From positions 124,001 through 188,000 of the forward strand of contig NAVB01000053.1 of assembly GCA_002179805.1 (NCBI GenBank): a stretch of 64,000 nt of DNA. The letters are read 5' to 3'. Shown piece by piece: positions 32,690 to 49,600 of this stretch. The position numbers and the translations under genes were made by a program. The notes beneath the pieces are model-generated. The model had not been told where the DNA came from. It searched no databases and saw only the letters and a list, made by a program, of their open reading frames with translations. This stretch comes from Acanthamoeba lenticulata (lineage: Eukaryota; Discosea; Longamoebia; Acanthamoebidae). Numbering within the stretch: position 1 is the stretch's first letter; every line of letters starts with the position of its first letter.

Positions 32690-34830
32690 ATGGAGAGCAC
32701 GGCTCCGGTAGGGGGTCTTGTGCCCGCGGTGCCTGTGTGGCTGGCCCAGGACGACGTCACCTTCTCTGCCGGCTCGGAGTTGAGTGCAAGTGAGTCGAGG
32801 GGGAGGATGAGGAGCGGGGTGGTGCGAAGAGCAAGCTTCAGAGGCCGGCCCGCTTTTGTGTCCGACACCGGTGCTGCAAGTCACGACACTGACCTCCTTG
32901 CACACCTCCAGTACTCCCACCTTCTCTATCTCGTTTTGTCCAATGCGTGCGCAACACTCTGTGTTAACAACGACGCAAGGGCGGTGTCGGGTCTCGACGA
33001 GCGTCTGGCTTCCATTGTCGGCTTCCTCATCACGCAAGACGCAAGCGGCGATGATGGAGAGGATACGAAGAAAGCGGTGTTGGCCGTGGCCGAGTGCTCC
33101 TCCGAGAGCCAAGTGCCGCTGCGAGAGCTGCTTCAAGATGCCACCAGGTGACCTCCCCACCACCAACCCACAAAGAAAGCTGTTGTTGTTGCCTTGATCG
33201 GAGCGCTTGGCTCATGTCGATGGAGCTGCGCATGGCGGCCAGCGAGGTGTCATGGAAGGAACGGGCTCAGGTGGCCGAGGACGTGGCCAGTTTGGCCACA
33301 TTCCTGGTGCACGATGAGCGCGCGGACAACAAGAACAAGGTGGTGCCAGTGGTCGACGCCCATCACGTGCTGGTCGACAAGCACAAGAAGGACAAACAAC
33401 AACAACAACAGCGAATGCAGCTGGTCGGCCTCCGATGCTCGACGACAAGCGACGCTGCCGAAGAGGATCCCACCAGCCAACTCACCGCCGACTTGGGCCT
33501 GCTTCTCGTGGGTCGACAACGCCACCCGATCTTGCCCCTTGCGTGTGCACTCGAGCTGACGCTGTTCACTTGTGCATGGCTCTGTTGACGTGTGCAGAGC
33601 TGATCACCCGCCAGCCGCCTGTGCGCTGCCGTGCGGGGACGGACTCTCTCGTGGCCTTTCCCTCAGCACAAGCCATCCCGTCGATCGATTTGGGCTCGGC
33701 TTCGTCGGGCGTCCGCCTCTCGGTGCCTTCGCCGGGCCGCGGGCACGCCCGCACGCGGTCCATCGGGAACAGCAACGGCGGAGGCCTGGACGCGTTGCGC
33801 TCCTCGTCGTCCGGCGTGTCACTGGCCACGTCATCTGGCAGCGGCGTGCACTTGTCCCCCCGCGGCAGCTCATCATCGTCGTCGGGTCTCGACCTGTCGT
33901 CATCGGGGTCATACGCGCGACGCGGCGGGCTGTTCTCGTCAGACGAGCTGAGAGAGAGAAAGAAGGAGGCCGCCCTCAAGGAGTCCAACTGGGAGCAGGT
34001 CCAAGTCAAGGTACCGCGACTGCATTGCCGAGGTTGCCCGGAGTCAAGTGGATTCCACTGACCCATCGTATGTGCGGCGGGGTCAGGCGTTCACGGCGTG
34101 GCTCAACGGATACCTGAGCCGACGAGAGCTCAAGATCGACAACCTGCAGGATGACCTCAAGGACGGCACCCTGCTCAACCACTTCCTCGAGATCGTCAAC
34201 TCCACCAAGGTGCGCTCCATTTCTCGGGCACACGGCAGCTTCTTCTTACACGAACCGAACTCCACACACACGACACAAACACGAAAAGATGCGGCGATGG
34301 ACGGCAAAGCCCAACAGCAAGATCACGATGCTGGAGAACCTGAGCATCGGGCTGGCCTTCATCCAAAAGGACATGCACATCAAGCTGGTCGGGATCGGGT
34401 CGGAGGACATCTACAACGGGTACCTCAAGCTCATCCTGGGCCTCGTGTGGAGCCTCTTCAAGGGTCTCCAGATGCGCCGCCTGGCCTCCCTTGAAGGTCC
34501 TCCCCCCCCTCTTCGTCTTGACTTTTTGGGGTTGACCAGCGCGCGCACTCACCCGAGCCATTGCTGCGCTTGACCGCAGGTGGAGGATCGATGGAGGAGG
34601 GGCTCATGCGGTGGGTGCGCGAGCAGACCGAGGTCTTGGGCGTCGTGCCATCTGACTTCAAGGCACGTCTCTCTACTTGACTGGCCAATGGAGCACTACT
34701 GAGGTCACTCACCTTCTCTAATGTGCACAATAACAACAGTACGGATTTCGGGACGGCCAAACGTTCGCGGCTCTCATTTCACGCTTCGACCCGACTCTCC
34801 TCGATCTCGCGGCCGTCAAGGACAAGGTTC
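32690..34830 (+). repeat. Segmental duplication, head block (partner 15350-17551)
   Basis: Inverted partner of the copy A head. Similarity covers exons and introns and stops inside the intron after the AAVKDK exon, where the glycosidase begins. Confidence 0.87.
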
Positions 34831-36133
34831 GCGCTCCCTCTTCATTTATTTTATTTTTAATCTTTTTAATCTTTTTGAGCTCACGGCGGCCCTTCGATGT
34901 CCAGTGCGCGCACCCGAACCAAGAGGACCACCTGAGCGCCGACGTGAGCGTGGCAGTGCGGCAGTACTACCGCGCCACGGGCGACCAGAAGTGGCTCGCC
35001 ACAAAGGGCTTGCCGCTGGTCATTAACATCGCCGAGTACTGGCTCAGCCGCGTCCAGTCCGAGCGCGGCCCCGACGGCCAGGTCCGTGGTTCCCCGCCTT
35101 GGCCATCGTCGTTGTTGTTGTCTCCTCAAAGTTCCGCGCTGATGGCCTGGCGGGGCTGCAACAGGTGGTCTACAGCGTCAATGAAGTGCAGCCGCCGAAC
35201 GAGTACGCGACGGGCGTCAACAACTCGGCGTTCACCAACGCGGCGGCCTCGGCCGCGCTCGAGTGGGCCGTCGCCGCGACCGACCTCCTCAACGTCTCGC
35301 TTCCCGCGCAGGTCCGCGCCGCCTACCTCGACGTGGCGCGCCACCTTAAGATCCCCTTCGACGTTGTCCAGCAGCGCCACCTCGGTATGTGGCCCACCTC
35401 TGCGGCCTTTGGCCTCTTGCCGTTAGCGGACGTGCTGACGTCATCCCGGGGGGACACGGCAGACTACGACGACGCGCCGTTCGGCGAGTCGCTGAAGCAG
35501 GCCGACGTGACGCTGATGGGCTATCCGCTGCAGTACGACATGCCGACGCACGTGCGGCTGAACGACCTGCTGTACGAGGTGGCCTACACTAACATCAACG
35601 GGCCGGCGATGACGCACGCGATCTTTGCGATTGCGTTCCTCGAGCTGGGCACCAACTACACGAGCCACGCCACGCAAGAGTTCCGGCAGAGCTACGGCCT
35701 CTACGTCAACGGGCCGTTCAAGGTGTGGCTCGAGTGCCCGCCGCCCGGGTGCATCGTGAGCACTAACGGCACCTCGCCCAACTCGTCCAACCACGACCTG
35801 CCCACCCACCCGGTTCCGCCCTGCCCCAACTTCATCACGGGCGCCGGCGGCTTCCTGCAGACCCTGCTCTACGGCTACCTCGGCCTGCGCTACGAGAGCG
35901 ACCACATGCGCCTTGACCCGACCCTGCCCCCGGAGACGACCTCGTTCGCCCTCCGCCGGCTCCAGTTCCAGGGCGCCGTGCTCGACGCCGTCTACAACGC
36001 CACCCACCTCCAGCTGGCCTCCCACGACCGGCCCATGCTCGCGCTCGACGCGGACGACCGCGCTCATCTCCTCGTCCCGGGCGCTCCGCCGCTGGCCCTG
36101 CCGATGGGCCTGACGCGGGTCTACGCCCGCTGA
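32690..36133 (+). CDS. Copy D: chimeric gene, pseudokinase + CH1 + partial CH2 joined to C-terminal half of a GH65 glycosidase
   Basis: The head repeats copy A: MESTAPVGGLVPAVPVWLAQ, DERLASIVGFL, SWKERAQVAEDVASLATFL, LGLLLVELITRQPP, then CH1 (FTAWLNGYLSRRELKIDNL) and the first part of CH2 (EEGLMRWVREQTEVLGVV, FRDGQTFAALISRFDPTLL). After AAVKDK an intron (about 34830-34911) begins as in copy A, but it ends before CAHPNQEDHLSADV, and the rest is GH65. QVVYSVNEVQPPNEYATGV, NNSAFTNAAASAALEWA, KQADVTLMGYPLQYDMP, GPAMTHAIFAIAFLELG, FKVWLE and FITGAGGFLQTLLYGYLGL match the ATHL1/acid trehalase type. The candidate general acid (Glu in PPNEY) is present, but the N-terminal half of the glycosidase, with the W-D-x-E motif, is missing, as are the last CH2 helices. 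Both exons meet in phase 0, so an in-frame fusion is possible. Confidence 0.75.
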
Positions 36134-36298
36134 AAATAACTTTTTTTTATGATTATGATAATCATCGGCCTATTTATTTGTTAATTCTTTATCTTATTTT
36201 TTTGTCCAACCAATAAAAATGAGTTTTAAATGATGAATTAAAACGCAAACAACAATTCCAGCTGACACAAGACGCAAGCGAGAGCTCGCGAAGAGGAG

Positions 36299-39200
36299 AT
36301 GGAGGAGAAGCCCGAAGCGGGCGCGGCAGAGCCGCAGCAAAAGGCGGAATCCGAGAGCACCGGGGAGCAGCAGGGCAAGCTGAGCCGCAAGCTGGCCCGC
36401 ATGGATTCAGCGCTGGCCGAGCTGCGGTCGCTGCACCGCCTGCACGCCGCCTGGGTCGAGGCTGGCTTCACCACCGGCAGCCCGACGACGGGACGAACTG
36501 CGTTAACGCAGAGCGCTGACGAAGGAGGAGGCGGAGGCTCAAAGATTAAGAGGAGCAACACCGAAGATGACGAGGGAGAAGATGAACAAAGCTGCACCTG
36601 GAAGTTTGCCCCCTCGCGCTCGAGCTGGGCAATGATGGGAGAGGACGACGAGGGGATGTTGTCGCCCTCCACCTCCTACCGCGGCACGAGCCCCATCGCG
36701 TCCGGCGCCTTGTCGCAGTCGATGGTACTCTGCGCCCGCAGCGGCGACGGGGCTGATGAGGAAGGCCTGGTGGAAGTCGAATTGGAGGACGAGGAGGACA
36801 GCACCGAGCCCGACCCAGAGGAGGAACTCCTGCAGGAGCGCGCGCACCACCGCTCGAACGAGCGACAGCAAGAGAGCGACAAGGCCAAGTCCGCCGAGTT
36901 GCTGACCGTGGTCGACCTCACATCGTCGGCCTCAGCCTCGGCCGGCGCGACGAGCCCGACGACACAGAAGCGGCGCGTTGGCCTGCTCCGCACCAAGTCC
37001 AAGTCGCTCATGGCGGGCGGCCCTCGTATCACGCTCTCCACCTCCTTCCGCTTGCCTCGACGCCAGGCACGACTTCCCCCCCTCCCCCTCTTTCTCAATC
37101 CGCAGTAGTGATGGCTGACACTGAGGAACTGCTGATGGCTGTCGTGCAGTCCAACAGCGTGCGGGACGAGTGGGCCGAGGGTGAAGTGCGCTCCGAGTCG
37201 CGCAAGGGCCAATACGACGGCACTTACGACAGCGAGGGCTGCAAGGTATGGATAGATCAATACCTCTCCCAAGGCCGGGCGACTTGTCTTTCTCATTTAT
37301 ATCTTTTGATGGGAGCAGGACGGGGCGGGCCGCCTCATCTATGGGGACGGCAGTCTCTACGAGGGCGAATGGGAAAAGGACCAGCGACACGGTTCGGGCC
37401 TCTCAACACCCCAAAAAAGTTGTGTGCCACGCACAACATGACCAGATGACGTGTGGGAGTAGGATATGGCACGATGACCTACGCGACCGGAGAGAAATAT
37501 CAAGGCCAGTGGGTGGAAGACAAGAAAGAGGGCACGGGGACCTTCACCTGGCGCCAGGGCCAGTACCTCTACTCGGGCCAGTGGAAGGACGGAAAGGCAC
37601 GTGGCCGCTTTCGCTATTCACTTTGTTTCATCGCTTTCGCTTTTTCGTCGTTTTCATTTTTACTCTTCGTTTTCGTCATCTGCTGCTCACGCCAGCGGCC
37701 TCATGACAGAGGTGCGGGAAGGCCAGCTTCCGGTTCGGCAACGGCCTGTGGTATTTTGAGGGCGAGTGGAAGGACGACGCGCCGTGCCCCGAGGGCCTCT
37801 TGCGCGGGCCCAACCTGTCCTACGTGGGCGAGGTCCTGGCCGTGGCCACCTCGGCTCGCGGCATGCGCCATGCGCCGTACACGCTGTATCAGCACGGCCA
37901 CGGCGTCGGCACCTACGCGCAGGGCGACCGCTACTTTGGTAACTGGAAGAAGGGCAAGGTGCGTCTCGCGCGTCTTCCCCCCCCCCCTCTTCTCTTTCTT
38001 CTGGGCGCTCACCACGACGCGTCGTCAACTCGCACATGTCCAGCGCGATGCGTTCGGGGTTTACATCGGCCGGCAGGGCGAGCGCTTCTTCGGCAACTGG
38101 CGCGACGATCAGGTTCAGATCCCAACGCCCCTATCGCTGCGCTCAGGGGATTGGCTGACTTGAGTGTATGGCGGAATGACAGCCGCGGGGCCTGGGCCTG
38201 TGGATTCACGCCGACAGCACGCAGTACCTGGGCGAGTTTGGTGCGTGTGGCCACAGGAGTCGAAAAAACGGCGGCTCGGAGGTCACCTCGGGGTTTCGTG
38301 CTGACCTGCGGCGTGCGCGCCTCACAGACAAGGGCAAGCCAAGCGGGAAAGGCCAGTTGCGGTTCGCCAACGGCGACGCTCTCGACGGCGTGCAGTGGAA
38401 CGGCGACCTCGTGCTCAAGGCCCTCTACACCCGTGCCGCAGCCAACGTGCGTCGTACCCTTTTCTTCTTTGGATCCGGCGTCGGCTCACCACAGTCGCCA
38501 ACGCACGCTCGTCGCAGGCCAAGGCCGCTGCGGCCAACCCCAAGTGGGTCCTCTTCGTGGGCGACACGCTCGAGCAATTCGCGCTGACGCAGGACGACCT
38601 GCCTCACCTCGAGTCGGCGCCCAGCCTCATGTACGCCGCCAAGTCCCCGCCCGCCTGCACGCACACCTGCCTGCCTCGCTGCACACGACCAACCGAAACC
38701 GCGCTCTCCACCACGGGCGCACGCGCGCAGGCACGGCGAGCACCCGCTGGAGCTGGTCATGGAGAAGTGGGTGGCGTTCTTCAAGTGGAGCTACGCGCCG
38801 CTGCCGGCCTACGAGTCCAAAGAGGTCGTGCGCCACCAGCTGCGCAGCGCGGTCGACGACGTCAACACGTTCATCGACTACCTGGTCCACGAGACCCGCT
38901 TCGGCGAGGCCTGCGCCCCCAACCGCGCCCTCCTCCGCCGGTTCGTGGGCCGCTACGTGCTCACCTACACCCACTCGACCATCTTCGCCATCTACCGACG
39001 CGTCGTGCGTGCCCCCACGTTCCCTTCTCGGCCGTATGGCCCGCTCGTCTCACACGCGTTTAACCTCGCCGTTGTCGACGACGATGTGGCCTTGACCGGT
39101 TGACTGCAGAACAAGAAGGTGGACGCGAGGCTGTCGGTCAAGATGAAGTCGCTGAGCCGCGCGACGACGCGCGACCTCGGGATCGCCGAGAACTACCAGC

Positions 39201-40288
39201 TGGCCCAGCAGGAGGACGCCTCGCGCCAGTCGCGTGGGCGCGCCTTCCTGGGCACGCACAAGTCGCTCGAGCAGACCAGTTCCGGGAGCAGCCGCCGGGC
39301 GGCAGCGATGGACGAGCGGCTCGCAAGCAGCCGGGTGCAGCCCAAGAAGACGCCCTACAAGGAGGCCATCAAGCTGCTGGCGGGCCTCCCCAGCATCCCG
39401 CCCTACGAGAAGGCCCAGCGCCTGCTCCAGGTCTCGCAGGCCGTCATCGACGCCGTGCGCAAGTACTGGCAGTTCCGGGCGCCCAACGCCGACATGGCCG
39501 CCATGATGGGCGCCGAGGAGAAGTTCCCCGTCTTCACCTACCTGGTCCTCAAGGCCGACATCCCCAACCTCTTCTCCGAGCTCCAGTACGTGTCCGACTT
39601 TATCCGCCAGCAGTCCTTTGGCCAGCCCGGCGCTGGTGGCAGCGGCGGCGGCGGGGACGACGGCGAGGGCTGCACCGAGGCCGAGGCCAAGTACCGCTTG
39701 GCCGAGCTCGAGGCGGCGGTCAACTACCTCCTCACGCTCGAGTGGTCCGTGCGCGACGCCAACGGCGTCCTCGTCCCGCGCGCGTGGCTCGAGCAGCGGC
39801 TGCGCGACTATGTGGGCGACCACGTTCACGACCCCAAGCACCGCATCCTCGCGCGGCTCGTCGTCGACGTGCTCATGCACATCAGCAATCACGTCGCCAC
39901 CGCGCCGCCAGACGACGCTCAGGTCACCGTCGACGACCGGCCGACGGTGGAGCTCATGTACCAGCACGCCCAGTGGACCGTCGACTTGCTCAAGGCGATG
40001 GGCCTCGACGTCGACCTGCCCCATGGCGACGACAACGAGGACGGCAGCGGTGCCTTGTCTGTTGCCGACGACCTCGGAGGCGCCCGAGCAGAAGACGTTG
40101 GGCAGGCGAGCATCGAAGCGGTAGGCGTTGTGAGTGGAGGCCGGCCAGCCAACCGTTCATTGACCAGCAGCAGCTCTCGCACGCCGAATTCCCCTCCAGC
40201 ACCAGCGTCGGTCATCATCACCTTGCGTCGGCGCCACTCAGGGGACACCTACCTCCGCTTCGCCGAGCTCCTTGTGCGGGCCACATGA
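36299..40288 (+). CDS. MORN-repeat/VPS9-domain protein (alsin-like Rab5 GEF)
   Basis: Start ATG 36299 (MEEKPEAGAAEPQQK). About 240 acidic/Ser-rich residues come first. About seven MORN repeats follow in short exons: GQYDGTYDSEG, GRLIYGDGSLYEGEW, YGTMTYATGEKYQGQWVED, GTFTWRQGQYLYSGQWKDG, GVGTYAQGDRYFGNWKKG, GVYIGRQGERFFGNWRDD and GQLRFANGDALDG. A helical part (about 38750-39350) leads into a VPS9 domain: EEKFPVFTYLVLKADIPNLF, SELQYVSDFI, then EAKYRLAELEAAVNYLLTLE. This MORN-to-VPS9 order is that of ALS2/ALS2CL, where VPS9 activates Rab5 on endosomes. No RCC1, DH or PH domain is visible. The stop is at 40286-40288 after a low-complexity tail. Confidence 0.82.
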
Positions 40289-40361
40289 ACGAGCACGGCC
40301 GTTGTAAAAATACAATAAAAAGAAAAAGAAAAAGAAGGAAATAAATAAACGAAGCAACACG

Positions 40362-41829
40362 ATGAGAGATGGACGAAGGAAGGCGAGCAGAACCACCACA
40401 CCCATGATGGGCGTAGTGCTTTGCTACCTTTTTGCGGTGATAGTGCTCTGGTTGCCGCAGGTGAAGGGGCAGATTGCAGAGGATCCCCAGTTCAACGTAT
40501 CGAAGATCGAAAGCTTCTTCAACTCGTCCGGCCGCCTCCCTACCGGTCAGCCACACACCAACAACTGGGCCGTTCTCGTACGCATGCATCTCTCCTCTTT
40601 CTTTCCTCTTTCCCTCTCTGCATCGCTCATCCGATGGGCAGGTCGAGACTTCCATCTTCTGGCACAACTACCGGCACGTAGCCAACGTGTTGAGCATCTA
40701 CCACACTGTGCGCCGCTTGGGCATTCCAGACAGTACGTGCTGCCACGCGCTCTTCTGATGCCTCTTTCCCCAGTCCTCATCTGGGCTGCAGGTCAGATCA
40801 TCTTGATGATCGCCGATGACATGGCGTGCAACACCCGCAACTCCAACCCTGGCACCATTTACAACAACCGGTACGTCGTCACCATCCTTGTTTGCATCTT
40901 CCTCCTCGCTACTCGGGGGACTAACGCGTGGCGAGCTTTCTGGGGCGTAGAAACCACAACCTCAACATGTACGGGTCGGAGATCGAAGTGGACTACCGCG
41001 GCTACGAGGTCTCGGTCGAGAACTTCATCCGGGTCCTCACGGGGCGACACCACGAGAGCGTGCCGCGCTCGAAGCGGCTGATGACCGACGAGCGGAGCAA
41101 CGTCCTCATCTACATGACCGGCCACGGCGGCGATGAATTCCTCAAGTTCCAGGACTTTGAGGAGATCTGCAGCCGCGACTTGGCCGACGCCTTCGAGCAG
41201 ATGTGGGAGAAGGGCCGCTACAACGAGATCATGTTCATGGTCGACACCTGCCAGGCCACCACCCTCTACAAGCACTTCCGCTCGCCCAACGTGCTCGCCG
41301 CCGGCAGCTCCTCGCGCGGCCAGAACTCGTACTCGGTCCGTCCCCCCCCCCGCCCTTCTCTTGTGGCCCAATGCACCACACACGCGCGGGGCGCTGAAGA
41401 GGACGACCGTGCAGCACCATACCGACTACAAGCTGGGCGTGGCGATGATCGACCGGTTCACCTACGCCACGCTCGAGTACTTTGAGCACAACAAGGTGGC
41501 CGAGGACTCCAAGAACAACCTCCGCGAGCTGGTACCAGATCGTCCCCCTGCATCACTGGCTGGTTCGTCTGATGGTGATGCTGATGCCGATGATGCACAG
41601 TTCAGCGACGAGAACTACCGGTACCTGGGCGCGCAGTCAAACTACAGGACGGACCTGTTCTCGCGGCCTCTCAACTCGGTACCGCCGCGTCGTCCTCGTC
41701 CTCTTGTCCTCTCCAAATCTCATCCATTGGGGGCTGGTCTGCGTGCTCGAGCAGGTGCTGCTGACGGACTTCTTCGGGTCGGTGCTGCCGGTGCAGACCA
41801 CCGCGCGAGGCTACCCGCTCGGCGCCTGA
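40362..41829 (+). CDS. PIGK: GPI transamidase catalytic subunit PIGK/GPI8
   Basis: PIGK is the caspase-like (C13) protease that transfers pre-assembled GPI anchors to proteins in the ER. The N-terminus has a signal peptide ([18 protein letters not shown]; a second in-frame Met is the better start for it). Signature blocks: [71 protein letters not shown] (catalytic His) and [18 protein letters not shown] (catalytic Cys). The C-terminal exons give [14 protein letters not shown] and end GYPLGA at 41829. At least six introns. No C-terminal membrane helix is visible, unlike animal PIGK but as in some protists. Confidence 0.93.
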
Positions 41830-41924
41830 TGTTGTCCCTCTCGAAGCAGCCACGAATAGAGGACTTGATCATACACACAAGTACCTATTGCGTTTATTTG
41901 GGGCTTGCAATAGTGCGATCCGGC

Positions 41925-46548
<4,624 letters not shown>

Positions 46549-46642
46549 ACCAGGGAACAATAAAACAACACATTTTTTGCCGAGTGTTTTTGCTTTTTAC
46601 TTTGTTTTTATTTGTTTTTTTACGGGCAACGTTGTGTCGTTG

Positions 46643-49600
46643 TTAGTTGGCGGCCTTCTCTTTGGCGGTCTCGCCCCCCTCCTTGTCGTCAAAGTCGTCG
46701 TCGACGCCCTCGTCCTCGACCTCGGTTTTGCCCTCGCCCAGGGCCTGGAGCAGCTTGACCACCTGCCGCTGGTTGCGGATAAAGTACTTGGCCTGCGAGT
46801 CCTGTCGGTTCACCACGCAGCTGAAGAAGCCGGCGCCTCGGTCCTTGTCGCCTGCGTTGCGAGAAAGCCCACATTTGAGCACGTGACGAACAAGATGAGG
46901 AAGAAGAGGAGCGAGAGTGGTGGAACATACCCTCGTCCTTGCCGACCTTGTCGGAGGAGCCCGTGCGCTGGAGGTGGTGCTGGATGGCGGCAAACATGTC
47001 CTCGTCGGTCTTGTCGTCGCCCATGCACAGCACAAAGTCGGCGTCGGGCTCGAGGCTCATGATCTTGCGCACGGTGGCGCCCTTGGACACGTTCTGGGGC
47101 CGGATCTCGATCACCTTCTTCCCGATGAGCACCTCTACGGGCAGCTTGGAGGCGATGTTCTGCAGGTGCACCACCAGCTCCTTGGCCTGGAACGACGCAA
47201 AGTCATTATCGGCGTTGCGGTAGTGCCACACGAGGTTCACCTCCTTGGTCTCGATCATCGACCCTGGCGTGCGCTGCAAAACACACATAAATAAAACCCG
47301 TCAGCCATTGGCGGCGGCCAGAAGCGCTCGAGCGCGGACAACGCGTACCTCGGTGTAGTCCTCGAGGATGGGGAGGACGATGTCCTTCCAGGTGAACTCC
47401 ATGCCGGAGAGGAGGTCCTCCCACTGGTCGGTCTGGTAGTGGCGGAAGAAGAGGCCGTGCTCGCACGAGAGGCCCACGGGCAGGTCGCCCATGACTTGCT
47501 CCAGGAACTCGCGGCCGCGGCCGCTGATGATGTAGACCTGGTTCCTCTTGTCCGCCGTGAGGTCCTTAAGCGCTTTAAGGAGGCGGGGCGAGGGCTTGGC
47601 GTCTTGCGGGTTCTTGACGATGGGCGTGAGCGTGCCGTCGTAGTCGAGCATGAAGAGGCGCTTCTTGGCCTTGGAGTAGGCCGCGCACACCTCGCTGAAC
47701 TTGATCTTGGGCACCGCCGTCGAGACCTCGATCTTCATCAGCTCCGACAGGAACGTCCGCGCCCACAGCAGCGCCGTGTTCCGCTTCACGTAGTTGTAGT
47801 TGTACTCGTGCTTGAGCTTCCTGCGCTCGCGAGAGGTCAATCAACTTGATGAGCCGCCACTCCACTTCTCGATGCTCGACAAGAACAGAAGAGGAGGAAG
47901 AAGAAAGAAGAGCAAGGACGCACTTGTCGGTCTCGTTCATGGCAAAGACCTCGGCGATGGTGGAGGCCACGCCGCGGATGTCCCACGGGTTGACGAGCAC
48001 GGCTCCGCCCAGGCTCTGCGCCGATCCGGCGAACTCGCTGAGGATGAGCGGCCCGTAGTTGCCCTTCTGGCACACCACGTACTCGTGGCACCTGGTCCAT
48101 GCGCCGCACCAGGTGAGCTTGGGCCAACACGAGGCCTTTAAGGGGGGGGGGGACGGCAGCAGTCTTACGTGAGGTTCATGCCGTCGCGGAGGGGCGTGAG
48201 GATGCCGGCGTCGGCGGCCATGTAGAGGGCGCAGATCTCGTCGAGCGAGAGGTTCTTGTTGTTGAGGTAGTGGATCGGCGTGAAGTCGGCCGTCGAATAA
48301 CGACCGTTGATCCGGCCCACCAGCCTGTAGCGCCGCTGCCGCGGTCAGAAAAGAAGAGGGCGGGAGGCTGGGGAAGAGGCCAGAAGTGCGCACTCGTTGA
48401 TCTGGGCGTGGAGCTCCTGGAGCTCGCCCTCGGAGGAGGCGGGCTGGCTCTTGCTGGTCTTGCGTTCCTCGCGGGGCGGGAGGCACACCTGGAACAGGAC
48501 GGCCTTGCCCTGCCACTCGGGGAAGCGGCCGAGGAAGTCCTCAAAGGCCAGCAGCTTCTGCGGGATGCCCTTGATGGTGTCGAGCCGGTCGCGGCCCATC
48601 AGGATCTTCTTGCCCTCGAACTGGACGTGACATGAGACGAGACGAGGTCAGCATGCGAGGACGACGGCGCGAGTCGACAAAAAGGCGGCAATAGGCCCGA
48701 AGCGGACGGGAAGACGAACCATCTTCTTGAGCTCCTCGACGCGCTTCTTGACGTGAGGCTGCTCCATGGTGTGCTCGAGGACGTCGGGGTCGATGCCGGC
48801 CGGGAAGATGTCGACCGCGACCATGTGTCCGTTCCACTCCACGCCCTGCTCCGCGATTTGGGGGGGGGGGCGAGAGAAAGAACGACACGGGTCAGCCTCA
48901 CCCTCAACAATGGGCGCCTGAGAGAGAGAGAGAGAGAGTTCGGACCTTGGGCTGCGAGTCCAGCGCGAGGACGCGAGTGCAGGCCGACAGGAAGTGTCGG
49001 CAGTCGTGGTAGGTCTGGAACCCGATCAGGTCTGCCGGACGGACGAGCAAAAACGCGGCACCGTGAGGCATGGTCCATGAGAGGGGCAAGCGGGGACTTT
49101 TGAGGAGGCTGATGGCGAACCCGAGGCGAGGATGCCCTGCAGGAGCTTGCCGCGCACGGGCAGGATGCGGTAGAGCTCCGACGTGGGGAACGGCGTGTGC
49201 AGGAAGAACCCGATCCGGTTCGTCACGCCGTGCTCGCGCAGCTCTGATGCGCGCACGAAAGACACAAAGAATTTGAGCTATGTCATCACGGCAAGGAGAG
49301 CGAGAGAGGGAGTGCGCACTCTCGGGCAGAGTCTTGAGGTGGTAGTCGTGGATCCACACGACCTCGTCGGACGCGCCGGTGACGGCCTTTGAGATGGCCT
49401 CGGCAAACTGTTCGTTGCAGCTCTTGTAGGCGTGCCAGAGCGTCGGGTCGAATTTGTTCGTGACGAGCTGCGAGTTGAGGAGCGGCCAGAGGACCGTCTT
49501 GCAGAAGGAGAGCCACTGCCGTCGGACCTTGTCCTCGAGGAAGATGACTACCGAGTTGAACTCCTCCCGGAGGCGCTTAGCCAGTGCGGCTCTGTCCTCG

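Noticed and set aside
34850..35430. A separate start for the GH65 fragment at 34875
   Set aside because: No ATG with a conserved N-terminus is present; the phase-0 exon start fits splicing from the CH2 exon better, though this needs cDNA.
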